64,000 bases of DNA from contig OX419759.1 of the NCBI GenBank assembly GCA_948567375.1, positions 51,809,493 to 51,873,492 of the forward strand. Direction: 5' to 3'. The notes under the pieces were generated by a model, which saw nothing but the letters and a program-made list of their open reading frames with translations, was not told the DNA's origin and did not search any database. The translations under genes and the position numbers were made by a program. Below, piece by piece: positions 11,884-22,845 of this stretch. This DNA comes from Lunularia cruciata (taxonomy: Eukaryota > Streptophyta > Marchantiopsida > Lunulariales > Lunulariaceae). The stretch's first letter is position 1. Each line of letters begins with the position of its first letter.

Positions 11884-13317
11884 TAGGGAAAATCTGGTGT
11901 AAATCAAATGGGCATAACTTTCTATTTGTGACTTGGATTTAAAAGCTCTAGAATTCAGTAGAAAGCCTATAAGATAATTTTTCCAATCTTAGAAAACAAA
12001 CTGCAATATGATCAATATAGCTCCCTTGACAAGCTCTCAAAATTTAACTTTTTTTATTTTATTTCCACACTGATTTCAAAATCCTTAATTCAGAGATTGC
12101 TCTTGGTTCTTGGTAACTTTCCCCATATTTCAAGATCAGAGAAACAATCAATATTAAAAAAACTCTAGCAATCTAAAATACTCAATCATAATCACACAAA
12201 TAGTAGGATTAACACTCAATCATGATATGAGATGGAAATGCTCTACCAAGCTAATGAAATGCTCTACCAAACCTAATCCGACCCCAACCCTAGATATGAG
12301 TCAATTCTTGATTTGGGTTTATTTTTGAGCTCTTTAAACCCAAGTATGCTTGATCCAAGACCCTAAATTATCAATTTGAGTAATTCATATGAAACCTTTG
12401 TATATAAGTACAAGCACTAACTACCAAAAATACTGGAAATTTTTATGAGATTATTCAAACTACAACTTAAGGAGTGACCAAAGTTTTGAACTTGATTAGC
12501 ATCTCATCTCCAACACCTCACTTTTGAGAGCTCCAACTTCAATTGACCAGATCTGATTTGGGATAGATCAAACTGTAAACTATAAGCACTTTTTCTACTC
12601 TCCAACCCTTTTAATAGATCATAAAATGTTTCACATAGCTCTCCAAATTTTCTATCTTGTGCTCCTTGGTATGAATTTTACCCCCTTGATCCAATCAATA
12701 ATATCTCTCAAAAAATTAGCTCAGATTACTCAATTTAGTCTTCAAACCATAGCCTATCAACTCCTCTCTCCAACCATAGTCTTCTCTCCTTGACTGCCCT
12801 CCCCAAACTCCTTTGGTCCTTAAAAATTCCACACTTCCACTCTTGTACAGAATTTTTTATAATTTTGTCAGTTAGCTCCTTCACTTTTTGACAAATGGGC
12901 CCCACAACTCCATCTTCAAGGTCATGAGCAAAATTAGATTATACTCCATCTATAAAATTATAGAGATTTTCAAATCTTAGATTTATTCATAAGTAAACAC
13001 TAGAAGGACGACAAGATCCAAGTTTTCCATCATTGACTCCATAAATGCCGCCCCAAAACATGCCACCATCCAATCCCATAAACCATCATGGTATAGAATC
13101 TTAGGTATGATGACAAAAAAATTGGAACGGGCAAATCAGGACCATGGTATATCTCTTGCTCAAATGCTTCCTCTCACACTCTAACACTCGCTCTTTGCTA
13201 CAACTCTCAATATCCTCCTCTCGCTCTAGATTCCTCAAACTAAATCACACCTCCTTCTCTCAACTCTCCATCATCTCTATACATAAAAGCACTCAAAGAG
13301 TAGAAGACCATAATCTA
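11884..13317 (-). repeat. Dispersed repeat family B, copy 3 (inverted)
   Basis: Reverse-complement match to 20996-22462 over nearly its full length, from the AGAAAGTTATGCCCATTTGA end (11920s) to the segment at 13300-13317 that matches the left end of copy 2. Unlike copies 1 and 2 it is not attached to an H module. No coding frame is conserved among the B copies. Confidence 0.75.
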
Positions 13318-13559
13318 TGAACCCTAAATCATATACATATATACAAATTTTTCAAATAGCAGTAGCTCATCCATAAGATATGTCATACAACCTACTCCAT
13401 ATTCATGGAGATAAACCACACTAGTTTATTTCTTCATGCGTTACAAAACCCACAACACAATAGAGTGCATTGTACTTAGATTTTCTTTCATCAAAAGAGT
13501 TATTTACTTGTCCTTGGTGATACAAGAAATGATGACTAGAAACCAAGAATGCATGTGTG
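13318..13559. other. Spacer with weak relatedness to 47160-47260
   Basis: Most of the frame 13436-13666 (+) lies here. It has distant nucleotide similarity to 47150-47250 (a TTTCTCCTTGGTTATGC-like stretch) and continues into the inverted T module. No domain is recognised. Confidence 0.35.
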
Positions 13560-13876
13560 ATGGTAAGTTAAGTTGCACTTTCCCTACCCAATACAAAAGG
13601 AAGTTTGGTAAATTGATGTCAAATTTCTTGACAGCTTGGATTGCAAGTGTGTACAATCATCCATGATAGTTTGGATACAATCTCCTACGGGGACCCCATA
13701 GTTAGCTAGTCAGTGTGCTCCCATAAAAAAGAGTGTAATACAACAATGTTCTTATAAAGACTAACTTTTTGGACAAAGATCTTTTTGGGAAGACATAAGC
13801 AAAGGCGAAGGATAGAACATACATCTTTGGCAAAGATTATGAGTTTTTGTTAACAACAAATTCACATCTTCAGATT
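13560..13876 (-). repeat. T module, copy 3 (inverted, partial)
   Basis: Reverse complement of about 24070-24340 and 63740-64000. It stops abruptly at 13876, where block P begins, and this junction removed the left arm of a fold-back sequence. Confidence 0.7.
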
Positions 13877-13975
13877 ACAGGATTGTGCCCAACGAGTGAC
13901 TCCATTCGTTTTGCACAATCTTGTCCCATGCCCGTCTTTACTACAAGATAATGCGGTTCTTCTTTGAAGCACGCT
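13877..13975. repeat. Fold-back sequence, right arm and loop
   Basis: GATTGTGC..AACGA pairs with TCGTT..GCACAATC around a loop of about 10 nt (13896-13904). The right arm continues to about 13975 without a partner here, because the left arm is cut at 13877 by the T-module junction. The missing partner survives in block P copy 2 at 55039-55089. Confidence 0.65.
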
Positions 13976-15124
13976 GCTCATGTAGCATAATCTCTCTAGT
14001 ACACATCTGGTTTGTGGTTCTACAATTGATTAGTCTCTAAATACTTCTGTTTGATAGATGCATAGATATACATTTCTACATCATTATCATTATTCTTGCT
14101 CTACCAATTGTTCCCTCCTACATCTACTATGGCTTGTTCTAGAGTCTCTTTCTCATTAATAATCCTTTAAGTCTCTTTGATTTGAAACAATCATCATCTT
14201 GCATTTCCAAATCAATAAATTTTCCCTTTTGAATCAACTAATGTCTATTAGATCTCCTTGTTCCCATTGTGCTCCAATATACACTTAGATCTGAAAATTT
14301 TCTTCTAGTATCTCAGTGTCTCTGCATTTCTACACCAAGAAAAAGCTTCTATCACTCTTGATGCATTGCAAAAGGGGTATCCATAACCTATCAAAAACTT
14401 TCATAAATACAGATGCAAATCTATAAAATATTTACAACATACGACGAACAAAAAAAGGATACAAAAAATTTCTACAAATTTCCTCTTATTGCAAATCTAG
14501 TTGCATAAAGTGAGAAATGGAAGACCTGTATGCTAGTATGCAGGTTCTAAGTTAATGAAAATTTTGATCATGTTGCTTGGCCTTACTTCTCCAGATTACT
14601 ACTCTCCCGTCTTGCTGCTCAAGCTTTGTTGACTGGGCTGCAAACAGCTTGATGGAATAAACGACTTACTCAAAGGTACGACTTAAATACTCTAACTCTA
14701 GCTAATTGGATATCAGGTGTTATCTATGAACTCTAACACCTCTCGTATAGGTACATGTATATCAATACTTATGTACTTCTCTCTGAAAAGTACTTTCAAT
14801 AATTCAATCTAAGGGATTTGGGGGTAATGTAAAAAAGAAGTAACTACTTGTACAGTACGTGAGTAAAAAGTTTATGGGATATTTATGGTACCCAGACTAC
14901 ATCCACCCTTACTAGATCTGAAGAAGAAAGATGATTAGTTATATTTTATGGTAGGCTGAGGCTTACCGATGGGTTTCTAAGCTTTAGTTAGAAAGAAATA
15001 ATGAATATTCCACAAGTTAATATTCTTCCACCTCTAAAATGATTAATTATATTCTAATTACCTCTAACTAATCTAATACGGAAGCATCAATTTCCCATTT
15101 GAATCCCCCGGTGTCCTTTAAAAC
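13976..15124. other. Non-coding part of block P
   Basis: Conserved with 55110-56407 but with scattered substitutions and indels and no frame kept open in both copies. No gene is seen. Confidence 0.5.
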
Positions 15125-15457
15125 ATGGAACTTGTGTCACCGTCCACGGAGCGATCCTCAGGCAATCATCGGGGCTTCGCTCCCAATCACGCTGGGGAAG
15201 GGCCTCCAAATCTCCCTGGGGGCGGAGTCTCTTGCGAGAAAGTTCAGGTTGACCACAGTGGCCACGGTTACCTTGAGGCCCAGATGTACTTCGTGGTTAA
15301 CAACAACAACCCGGTTGCCTTCGGTCAAGCACCGTCCATTTCGGGCGGACAGCAAACCATCTCCGTACCAAAGATGTATGGTGCCCGTGGGTGTTGGGAA
15401 GTCACGTCTTCACCTATATGTACATGCAAAGGGTTCGTTCTAATGTCGAATTCGTAG
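15125..15457 (+). CDS. Hypothetical protein, 110 aa, duplicated at 56408
   Basis: ATG-initiated single-exon frame in a locally GC-rich stretch. The product is rich in G, P, N and S, with an NNNN run near residue 60, several cysteines in the second half, and no signal peptide or membrane segment. The copy at 56408-56752 keeps the frame despite a 12-nt internal duplication. The overlapping frames (plus, TTG start at 15099; minus, 15158-15355) are also open in both copies, so coding status is not proven. I recognise no family. It could be an exon or captured fragment of a larger gene. It lies on the strand opposite the peroxidase, about 1.3 kb beyond that gene's 3' end. Confidence 0.3.
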   Translation: MELVSPSTERSSGNHRGFAPNHAGEGPPNLPGGGVSCEKVQVDHSGHGYLEAQMYFVVNNNNPVAFGQAPSISGGQQTISVPKMYGARGCWEVTSSPICTCKGFVLMSNS

Positions 15458-16757
15458 CTAGAAGCACTTGCTGCGCTGGACTATTCCCAGAACCAATCTG
15501 CCTCGTGCCCAGAAGTACATGGCTTTTAATAATGATATCACACTCTGTTCATATATAATCCACAAGAAAACACTGTCAAAGAGTACACAACGAAGGAAGA
15601 ATAATAAGATCTGGGTGGGTCTCCGTTTACTGCTTCTTCCTTCTCTTTATTATGGCTATAAATTCAACAAGTTTCGTAAGAGAAATTCTATTTGCAATGA
15701 AGATGAAACAGATCAAATGTATTCGTTGGATACTTCTTTAAAGATGTAAAGACATATTTGCTTAATCGGTGATCAAACTCAAAACCAAGACTTTTACCGA
15801 AGCAGCAAGGAACAAACCCTAAAAGGAATACAGATAAAACAAACTTGAAAAATCAAAATCTCACTGAACTTAGATTGCTGAACTTGAAATCGTCGAGTAA
15901 GCATAGATTGATGTCCAGGATGGCTCCATGAGAAGAGAAATGCTGTACCTATAGCTATTAAGGACTATTATGCTGTTTCCACTTCATCTGTTAGTGAATA
16001 TTTTAGTAGTGAGATGTTGACCCGTTTCCATCTTTTTCTTTTCGTTCAGAATCACGTTGAAATACTAATATTTATAAAAGAAAATTCCTTCACACCTCAA
16101 GTCACTATAAGCCTGGGTATATCCTATATCGTCGATTGTCAAAATATTCATAGAAATACTGTAGCTGCTTGGTTGAATTTGAAGGTGGCTGATGCTTCTA
16201 AAGTCAGGGTTGAGCCTCGATTATGTTTAGCTAAGCTTTGAAATTAGAAATCTGCATTCAAAGATACCCATATCCAGGAATCTAGAATCACTCAATATTT
16301 CTGAGAAAATTCATTGAAAGATGCTCAGATGTTTATCGAACTTTAACCCAACTTGATGTAACAGATTACAGTTGAGAACTAGATAGGCACTGGAATGTCC
16401 ATACTGATTGTCTGAACTTGCACATCAGATATCATCATCAATTTGCATCAATTGAACGTTGATGCAAAATCCTTGTACCCGTTATGTTGCGGAACTGCAG
16501 GTGCACACAGCGCTCCATTTATGTCTTCAGAAACGGGATGGATCTTCCAGATAAATTGTCCGAAAGTAGATCAAAAGACTTGAACTGTGATCCCCCAACA
16601 GTAATTTGCATTTGCTAGGGATAAATCTAACATGCATAGCTGAAATCCAATCCTGCCGTGCAATCTTATTGCATCTGTCGGAGGATATCCCTGAACTGCA
16701 AGTATGCTGGCCCTAACATTTGACCGCTCCATCGCTACGCAAGGGAATCAGTTACCA
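15458..16757. other. Spacer between hypothetical gene and peroxidase
   Basis: Conserved with 56753-57993. It contains about 80 nt near 15530-15608 absent from the other copy. Small plus-strand frames (15468-15749, 16014-16241) are not kept in both copies. No gene is recognised; the part next to 16757 is presumably the peroxidase 3' UTR and flank. Confidence 0.5.
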
Positions 16758-18569
16758 TTACAAGCGGGCTTCGACGACAGCACAGTGTTTCCTCCATCCA
16801 TAAGGATTCACTGTCTGAATATTGCCCATTGTGATCATAGCCACTCCGAAATCGTACAAGAATGACTGAGAGTCTTGCACGGCCTTGATAGCGTATTGTA
16901 CACCCAAGGGGTCGCTCATGAGTGTCACGTCTGATTCCATAAGTCCTTTGTTTGACAGAAGATCCAAGTAATAAGTAGAATCGAAAGTTCCATTTGTTGA
17001 GTCCGAGGCCATGAAGTTTAGAGGCTGGTCTTCTGGGCAGCGAGTCTTGAGCCAGGCAGCAAAAGCTGCGTCCAATGAACGGTCTGTATTATTTTGACCA
17101 TCGAAGTTGTACAGTCTCTCAAGGAATGCTCCACAGTGAAATTGTCCAATGGAATGTCCACCTGTATTTGATCATGAGGTCAAGCAAAAGGATTACGATG
17201 AGGGACGATAGCACGTGTTCAATCTGCAGTGCGCTCAGGCTAGGTCAATAAAGCGCTAAGTATGTGTATCTTGTTTAACAGGATTGATTCTAGATGTTGA
17301 AAACTTATAAGCACAGGAATCAGTAGATCTGAAACCACACGGTTTCATGCTCACCTAATTGAACTGCAACTGTGAACAAAATTCTGAAAGGATGCCTAAA
17401 TGTGAAATCACTTGAGTGAACGTGAAAATTTTTGGGGGTCCGGTTGTACCTGACAGGATAATCATATCCCGTGCGTCAAGTCCAACTTTCGCGAAAGTAG
17501 CAACCAGCTGGGCAAAATCGTCTGTTCGTTTGGGCAAGCTGCTGTTTACTGCTTCCGCGATTGAAACAGCCCCGTCCACTCTGCCCAGGAATACTGGCCA
17601 AGCCCAGCCACCAACCTGTGGTATGTGGTTATGTAAACACAGCAACATAGTAAGCCTCATCTTCTGTTCTGATGTCGGTTTCGAATTCTGATAGTTCTGC
17701 ATGGAACTTTGAACTTCTATCTTCAACGGCAATGGTAGCGTCTTCACGTCGCAAGGATGAAATAATCAAATTTTTTTTGTGGTTATAGATTGTCAATAGC
17801 TATAACTAGTGCTTTATCTAAGCTTTCTTATAGCTTACATAATGTCTATAGCTTATCATGGTCAGGCATAATCACTTGAAACTGTGGTCCTTGCTTGTGT
17901 CCTATTTTGCTTTCATCTTTGTACGTGGCACCGGTAGATGTCCAGGAAACAATTTCAGAATGTACTCACTCACCTTGGCAGTTGCGTCTCGTGCTACCAA
18001 AGCCAAAATGTCAGCACATGATACCACACCAGGGCATTCACACTCGAGCTTCATTTTGATCTCATCAATCTTCTCGAAACCTCTTAAAGACCCTTTGTTT
18101 AGTAGAGCATCCTTTTCGGCTACCATATCTTGGGTTGAGTTGAGAAGCACGGATCCATCACAACCCTGTATATTCACATATTGCAAATCTCGTCACAAAA
18201 CTGGCACTTTCAAGTTTCCTGTACAAGCTTAACTGTTCTCGACATAGTACACAAATTTTGCTTAGCATTAAGATTCGGACTAGAAACCTTTTCAAATCTT
18301 GGGAACAAATTTGGAATGGATAATAGAAAATAGTAACTTACTCCAACGAAGCAGTCATGGAAATGCAAACGCATAAGACCTGCAGCCAATCCCCAATCTG
18401 CCTCGACAATTGCATCTACCTGTTGCTTCACTACGGTTGTCACCTGTGGACAGGTATTCTTATAGAAATCCACAGAAAGTTCGGCATTTGAAACTACTGC
18501 TGCTACTCCCAGCAGAAACATCATCACGCTCATTGCCAAGTACGACAGTGTCGACTGTGAGACTGCCAT
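16758..18569 (-). CDS. PRX: Class III peroxidase, four exons, 329 aa
   Basis: Secreted plant heme peroxidase (apoplast or cell wall) that oxidises phenolics with H2O2; the physiological substrate is unknown. Exons on the minus strand: 18569-18342 (228 nt), 18165-17974 (192), 17615-17450 (166), 17161-16758 (404), with GT-AG introns and the classic family layout, including the 166-nt third exon. Total CDS is 990 nt. Residues 1-29 form a hydrophobic signal peptide; the mature part starts at ELSVDFY. Visible motifs: TCP (C40), distal RLHFHDCF (R67, H71), [25 protein letters not shown], and proximal GGHSIG (H198). The family cysteines are present, with one extra Cys in the ECEC segment. In the usual DPSLD motif this copy reads DRSLD. 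All exons are open, so it is probably functional. Its duplicate at 57994-59809 is frameshifted. Confidence 0.93.
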
Positions 18570-18676
18570 TGTGGAGACCTTGTTTGCTAGTGTCTTCTGA
18601 TCTCTCGTCTAATTCCTGTGTCGACGTAAGATTCGTGATCCCTTACCTAGCCAAAGGTAGTTCGACCCCCGCAAAT

Positions 18677-18706
18677 GGTCAAAACCACCTTTCTGCACAA
18701 TTATAA
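18677..18706 (-). promoter_or_regulatory. Candidate peroxidase core promoter with W-box
   Basis: On the minus strand a TATAAT-like sequence (18705-18700) lies about 130 nt upstream of the peroxidase ATG, and a W-box core TTGACC (18682-18677) lies between the two. Both are conserved in the duplicate (near 59941 and 59917). WRKY-type control is an inference from the motif alone. Confidence 0.35.
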
Positions 18707-19347
18707 AAAGAGCGCGTGAGGAATAGCAAGAAGAAATTTGAATAACGAATCTGAAGTTGATCAGTGTGATTCAATTTAGGTGATGTCATGTATATGCACT
18801 TAGACCTATTGGCAAGACCTAGTTCAAACATGTAAACACCAAGAAAAAACTTCACTTACGTGCAAAGGTGAAGGGTGTGGAGAAGAACTCTCGACTTGTG
18901 AGTTGTGATCTGTGATAGTCCACCATTTATACGTCATTTGGGCGACCTGAAGACTGCAACAGCCTTGTCTTTTCTCCCATACCTTCGTGGTCTGTGTTAG
19001 GCATGATCTATCGGAATAAATGTTGACGAACCAGGAACGCATAACTTTAATGTTAGACTAAGATTTAGAAGGATTCTTGGCATGGAATGAGGCACCGGGG
19101 TGGATTCGATGGCTGTTGTGAAGCACTCCTGTAGATTTTGCATAGTTGCAGCTGAGGTGATAGATTGTTTTGGGTGGCAAGGATGACAGTAAATACTCCT
19201 AAGGGGTAAAACCCGCATAAGACTTCCTAGATATCCTATAGATGACCAGCCATCTAGTCAGAAACAAACAAGCTTTAGTAGGGAACGGGAAACCTTGTAT
19301 AGTATCTGAGGTCATCCTCAACCGTCGTCGTATTAACTTCAACTAAC
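18707..19347. other. Peroxidase upstream region with a conserved small frame
   Basis: Nearly identical to 59947-60588. A minus-strand ATG frame at 18997-19218 (73 codons) persists in copy 2 (60237-60458) with two amino-acid changes. Recent duplication alone would explain that, and no domain is recognised. It may be promoter or UTR rather than coding. Confidence 0.35.
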
Positions 19348-20925
19348 TCATTAGCTCCTTCCCCATATTGCTATGGCTGTCAAAATTTTGTGCAAATTCA
19401 AATGTAAACTCTGCATGTTTTCCAACACTTCTTGACATTTTCCTCCTCTTCCAAAAATCACTCTCAGCTTCTTTCACCCTTTGCCTTAAATTATTCTCCT
19501 TTATGAATATCAGATTTTTCTCCTCAGTGAGTCTACCTCTCCTAGATGGATCATCATTTACTTCATCACTTAATCATTAATTGGATCTCCATGGAATTGA
19601 GACGGCAATGAGTCAAACTCAAAGGGAGTCATATTCTCATCCTCTAGCTCATCTACCATAGGTAAGGCATGGCTAGTGTCCTTTGGCTAGTGTCCTCCTT
19701 GGATACAGGGAATTGAAAGCTGATATGGAGTATTGTGAGATGGGAAGCAATTCTCATCTCTTAAAAAACTCCCAAGAAACAACATAGCCTCCAAACTCCA
19801 AGACTCCTACTTTATCTTCTTATTGCAAGCTTGCAAAATCATCAACAAATCTATCCTCTCCAACACTTATATTTGCATCTACATCAATATTGGTAGTCTT
19901 GTCCTCAATTCCCATGGTAATTTCAACAATATCATTCTCATCTCCAAGAGCCATATTTAAAACTGAAGGAGGGAATGTATTTCCTTTCCCCCAAACATGA
20001 TATCCATTTGGTAGTAACGAGGACAACAACAATTCAATTTATTGTCAATGACCAACCCTCATTTGATTTCCATTTCAGTGATCTCTCCCCTATGCACTTC
20101 TCCCTCCAGCCTCCGGCACAGTTCTTAGTTAATTTTGCACACTTCATAGTCTTGAGAAACCCAATACCTAAAGTCATCAAATGATTGGCATATACAAGAA
20201 TGTTGTGCTCTTTTGCACCACTTGCTACCCATCATCCCCTATGTATTTTTCTAAAGTGCTCTGAGCCCTTCATATATTCAAGAAGTTTGCATATAGTGAT
20301 GAGGAATCATACAGAACCAATCATCACATTGCTGCTATTACTTTGTAATCGGAAAAGATTTGCTTGTGGCTTGAGGAATTTTCTCTTCATTTCCTCTACA
20401 TCTCATCATAGGAGAAGGCATATTCATTGGAGGATTCAACAAATGAAGCATATTTAGGGGATAAGGTATACAAGACCAGTTATTCATGGGAGGAGGAGGC
20501 ACTACTAATATCGTTCTCAAAAGACTTAGAAATCTCAAGTTTGGACTAACATTTTGAGGAATTTGGACAATATGATGGACAAGAAGGTGCACTCACTGAT
20601 AAAGACTCAGTATGATCTAGACTGTTTTCTAAAAATGTACATGTGGTTGGAGGAGCTACAAAGAAAATTGGAGCATAAATAACCATCTATAAATTGCTAT
20701 ATATAGTTGAACCAATTCTATGTAATCAAAGTATCAAGATTAAAATCTGCAAAGTTGGCACACATATGCTCAAAATCAGCAAAAAGAACATCCTTAATTT
20801 CTTCATATGCAGCCCAAAGGTGTCTCTATTCTTTGAACATGGATGATTGCAAATTGAACCTGTAGCTGTGGAAAAAACTATTTTGACTTCTGAATTTGAA
20901 TCTCAATTTCACTTGCAAGAGGAGA
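19348..20925 (-). mobile_element. GF element, copy a (truncated at both ends)
   Basis: Minus-strand relative of 32741-34380. It keeps conserved frames with ATG GGN-type starts and acidic runs (19820-20032; VDVDAN-like centre) and the SKWCKRAQHS stretch near 20215-20185. It lacks the charged C-terminal frame seen in copies b and c and ends at 20925 against a microsatellite. It is part of block P, so it was there before that duplication. Identity unknown; decayed. Confidence 0.5.
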
Positions 20926-20933
20926 CATCTCTT

Positions 20934-20984
<51 letters not shown>
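20934..20984. repeat. Compound microsatellite (CT)n(AT)n
   Basis: About 16 CT units followed by about 9 AT units, lying exactly at the junction between truncated GF copy a and the left end of family B copy 2. Confidence 0.95.
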
Positions 20985-20985
<1 letters not shown>

Positions 20986-20995
20986 CTATTGGCCA

Positions 20996-22462
20996 CATGG
21001 ATTATGGTCTTGTACTCTTTGAGTGCTTTTATGTATATAGATGGTGGAGAGTTGAGAGAGTGAGGTGCGTTTTAGTTTGAGAAATCTAGAGTGAGAGGAG
21101 GATGTTGAGAGTTGTAACAAAGAGCAAGTGTTAGAGTGTTAGAGGAAGCATTTGAGCAAGAGATGTCCCGTGGTCCTGATTTACCCGTTTCTAATTTTTT
21201 TTCCCATCAGACTTTAGATTCTATACCATGATGGTTTACAGGATTGGATGGTGGTATGTTTTGGGGTGGCATTCATGGAGATGATTATTGAAACCTGGAT
21301 CTTGTTGTCCTTCTATTGTTTACTTATGAGTAAATATAAGATTTGACAATCTATTTACTTTTACAGATGGAATAGAATCTAATTTTGCTTATGACCTTCA
21401 AGATGGAGTTGTGGGGCACATTTGTCAAAAAGTGAAGGAACTAAATTTTAAAATTACAACAAATTGGGTACAAGAGTGGAAGTATGGAGTCTTTAAGGAC
21501 CAAAGGAGTTTGGGGAAGGCAGTCAAGGAGAGCATACTATGGTTGGAGAGAGGAGTTGATAGGCTATAGTTTAGAGACTAAAATTGAGTAATTTGAGTCA
21601 ATTTTTTGAGAGATATTATTGATTGGATCAAGGAGGTAGAATTCATATTGAGGAGCACAAGAGAGAAAATTTGGAGAGCTATGTGAAACATTTAATGATC
21701 TATTAAAAGGGTTAGAGAGTAGAAAAAGTGCTTATAGTGCTGAGCTCAAGAAATTTTAGGGTTTGATCTATCTCAAATCATATATGGTCAACTGAAATTG
21801 GAGCTCTTGAAAGTGAGGTGTTGGAGATGAGATGCTAATCAAGTTCAAAACTTTGGTCACTCTTTAAGTTGTAGTTTGAATTATCTCATAAAAATTTCCA
21901 GTATTGTTGGTAGTTAGGGCTTGTACTTATACACAAAGGTTTTATATGAATTACTCAAATTGATAATTTAGGGTCTTGGATCAAGCATAATTGGGTTTAA
22001 AGAGCTCAAAAATAAACTCAAATCAAGAATTGATTCATATCTAGGATTGGGGTTAGATTAGGTTTGGTAGAGCATTTCATAAGCTTGGTGGAGCATTTCT
22101 ATCTTGTATCATGATTCAGTGTCAATCCTACTATTTGTGTGATTATAATTGGGTATTTTAGATTGCTAGAGTATTTTTTAGTATTAATTGTTTCTCTGAT
22201 CTAGAAATATGGGGAAATTTACCAATAACGAAGAGCAATCTCTAAATTAAGGATTTTGAAATAACCGGAGAAATTACAAAAAAAGAGTCAAAGTTTGAGA
22301 GCTTTTCAAGGGAGCTATAGTGATCATATTGTAGCTTATTTTCTATGATTGGAAAGCTTATCTTAAAATAGGCTTTCTATGGAATTCTAGAGCTTTTGAA
22401 TCCAAGTCACAAATAGAAAGTTACGCCTATTTGATTTACATAGGATTTTCCCATCATAAAGA
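20996..22462 (+). repeat. Dispersed repeat family B, copy 2 (fullest copy)
   Basis: Most complete plus-strand B copy. It aligns with the inverted copy at 11884-13317 over its whole length and with 2341-3359 and 45612-46925 in part. Followed without gap by the H-module hairpin, as in copy 1. No conserved protein frame. Confidence 0.75.
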
Positions 22463-22677
22463 CCCTCAAGCCATCCTTGAGGGTAAGTGTCTATGGGAGA
22501 ATCCTTAGTGGAATTACGACCAGCTACAGGAATCCTGACTACACTTCCTCCCCAAGCAAAGTAAATGGCCAGCTGTGCAAAGTTACAGGCTACTCCCCTT
22601 CCTCCCATAGTATCTTGTATTCCCCACTATGGGCCTGGACTAACCCGCCAGTACTCCATAAGAAGTGGGAGTTCTAT
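22463..22677 (+). repeat. H module, copy 2, left part
   Basis: Begins with the perfect hairpin at 22463-22483 and follows 3360-3570 closely up to CCATAAGAAGTGGGAGTT. It is then interrupted by the insertion at 22694-22845, and the rest of the module follows in inverted orientation. Confidence 0.8.
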
Positions 22678-22693
22678 TTGAAAACCACAAGAC

Positions 22694-22845
22694 TATAAAA
22701 ACCACAACACTTGAATGAAATACTCAACAAATGAATGAAACTCAAATGAATGAAAAATAGTAACCTTTGTGAAGACTTCTTCTTCTCATTGCTTCTCCAC
22801 CTTTCACCTTCTCCACCACAACACAATAGTGTTGTGGTTTTTATA
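22694..22845. mobile_element. 152-bp insertion with perfect 18-bp inverted termini
   Basis: TATAAAAACCACAACACT at 22694-22711 is exactly reverse-complemented at 22828-22845. The right terminus also forms a local hairpin (ACCACAACAC / GTGTTGTGGT, 4-nt loop). The interior (about 22740-22805) matches the gypsy flank at 26989-27057 and 37695-37760. It could be a small MITE-like element, or filler DNA captured while the surrounding segment was inverted. Target-site duplications were not found. Confidence 0.55.

Larger units (their letters stand above)
13877..20925 (+). repeat. Block P, copy 1 (7 kb, contains peroxidase)
   Basis: Collinear with 55071-62168. Peroxidase exons differ by roughly 1.5 percent by eye. 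Indels include about 67 nt of fold-back arm kept here at 13913-13979, about 80 nt kept here near 15530-15608, and about 165 nt present only in copy 2 (56207-56371). The right end (20925) lies inside a GF element cut off by a microsatellite and repeat B. Confidence 0.9.

Noticed and set aside
15099-15443. 114-codon frame overlapping the hypothetical gene
   Set aside because: No ATG; a shadow in another phase of the same GC-rich stretch.
17416-18706. Plus-strand frames across the peroxidase (17416, 17858, 18410) and their counterparts at 58652, 59100, 59599
   Set aside because: Antisense shadows of peroxidase exons.
18997-19218. Conserved 73-codon minus frame as a peptide gene
   Set aside because: Conservation is explained by recent block duplication; no recognisable domain or signal peptide, so listed only as part of the upstream region.
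22694-22845. CRISPR-like or tRNA-like reading of the small inverted repeat
   Set aside because: No regular spacers and no tRNA box A or B; the inverted ends fit a fold-back or MITE better.
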